Source: an uncultured Lentisphaeria bacterium (lineage in GTDB: Bacteria; Verrucomicrobiota; Lentisphaeria; Victivallales; Victivallaceae). From it: DNA of 6,392 nucleotides. The notes under the pieces are model-generated. The model did not search any database. It was not told the origin of the DNA and saw only the letters and a list, made by a program, of their open reading frames with translations. Made by a program: the position numbers and the translations under genes. Location: positions 1 to 6,392 of the forward strand of contig CALABZ010000054.1 of assembly GCA_937888615.1 (NCBI GenBank), read 5' to 3'. Positions 6,153 through 6,392 of the stretch are shown here, piece by piece. The stretch's first letter is position 1. Each line of letters starts with the position of its first letter.

Positions 6153-6392
6153 ATGCGACAAGACCAATTTCCGTTCAGAGAATTTGCCGCTTATTTTTCC
6201 TATCCGCTGTTACTCACGGGATTCTGGTTTGTACTGGATATGCAGGAGCGACAATATGCTGCGGAAGTCATGAGCAAGTTGAAACGTCGATTAAACTTTG
6301 CCAAGTATTTTTTTTATTCTAAGGAGCACATCAGGTTTATGGAACAGAAGCCAAATCAAGTACAGGTTGCTTCGTCTCATTATGAATTCAAG
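6153..6392 (+). CDS. Unrecognised protein, N-terminal part, cut by the window edge
   Basis: An open frame begins at ATG 6153 and continues without a stop to the last base, giving 80 residues. A weak TAGG (6144-6147) lies five bases before the start and a TTGACA promoter lies upstream. Residues about 14-28 (YFSYPLLLTGFWFVL) are hydrophobic and aromatic and could be a short membrane segment or a buried helix; residues 31-55 are helical and basic, with QYAAEVMSKLKRRLNFAKY. I do not recognise the family. By hand count only 37 of 80 third positions are G or C, against 41 of 55 in the small ORF just upstream, so this gene differs in composition from the operon and may have another origin. It contains the right copy of the 16-bp direct repeat at its residues 10-15. 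Confidence 0.62.
   Translation, partial: MRQDQFPFREFAAYFSYPLLLTGFWFVLDMQERQYAAEVMSKLKRRLNFAKYFFYSKEHIRFMEQKPNQVQVASSHYEFK
6181..6196 (+). repeat. 16-bp direct repeat, right copy
   Basis: This is an exact second copy of AATTTGCCGCTTATTT found at 5969-5984. Here it lies inside the right-edge gene, where it encodes the segment FAAYF. The spacing of 212 bases brackets the promoter and the 5' end of that gene. Confidence 0.75.

Noticed and set aside
1..6392. CRISPR array, tRNA, rRNA or insertion sequence
   Set aside because: No regular repeat-spacer pattern, cloverleaf, rRNA-like stretch or transposase was seen. The only tandem array is the in-frame 33-bp repeat.

Overview
The window reads like an accessory carbohydrate-use locus of a PVC-group bacterium, most likely Lentisphaerota (Victivallis-like). 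The reasons are a pseudopilin-like protein that combines an FTLIELLVVIAIIAIL leader with a C-terminal H-X9-DG motif, a secreted DUF4838 protein, a five-bladed-propeller glycosidase-like protein, and a LacI-type regulator side by side. The assignment to a phylum is an inference from gene content. All supported genes lie on the + strand.

Layout. Bases 1-288 are the 3' end of a gene entering from the left, probably ending in a cupin-like domain. An 18-bp perfect inverted repeat (339-392) follows and looks like an intrinsic terminator. A promoter (436-463) then drives a LacI-family regulator (507-1538). After it come a pseudopilin-like gene (1583-2236) behind an almost ideal Shine-Dalgarno, a secreted DUF4838 protein (2256-4445), and a cytoplasmic propeller protein (4485-5804). 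A 55-codon ORF (5801-5968) overlaps the end of the propeller gene by GTGA and encodes four 11-residue repeats with Phe at exact 4-7 spacing. The gaps between the regulator and the propeller gene are 44, 19 and 39 bp and I see no terminator in them, so these genes could share one transcript.

How they may work together (inference): the regulator senses a sugar or glycan fragment; the pseudopilin is inserted in the inner membrane or joins a type II secretion/pilus-like structure; the DUF4838 protein acts outside the cytoplasm on a glycan; the propeller protein processes imported fragments inside the cell. No substrate can be deduced from sequence alone.

From about 5970 the sequence becomes more AT-rich. 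It holds a TTGACA promoter (6074-6101) and the start of an unrecognised gene (6153, running off the right edge) whose codon use differs from the operon. A 16-bp direct repeat (5969-5984 and 6181-6196) spans this junction. The most unusual items are the 11-residue-repeat microprotein candidate and the repeat-flanked junction.
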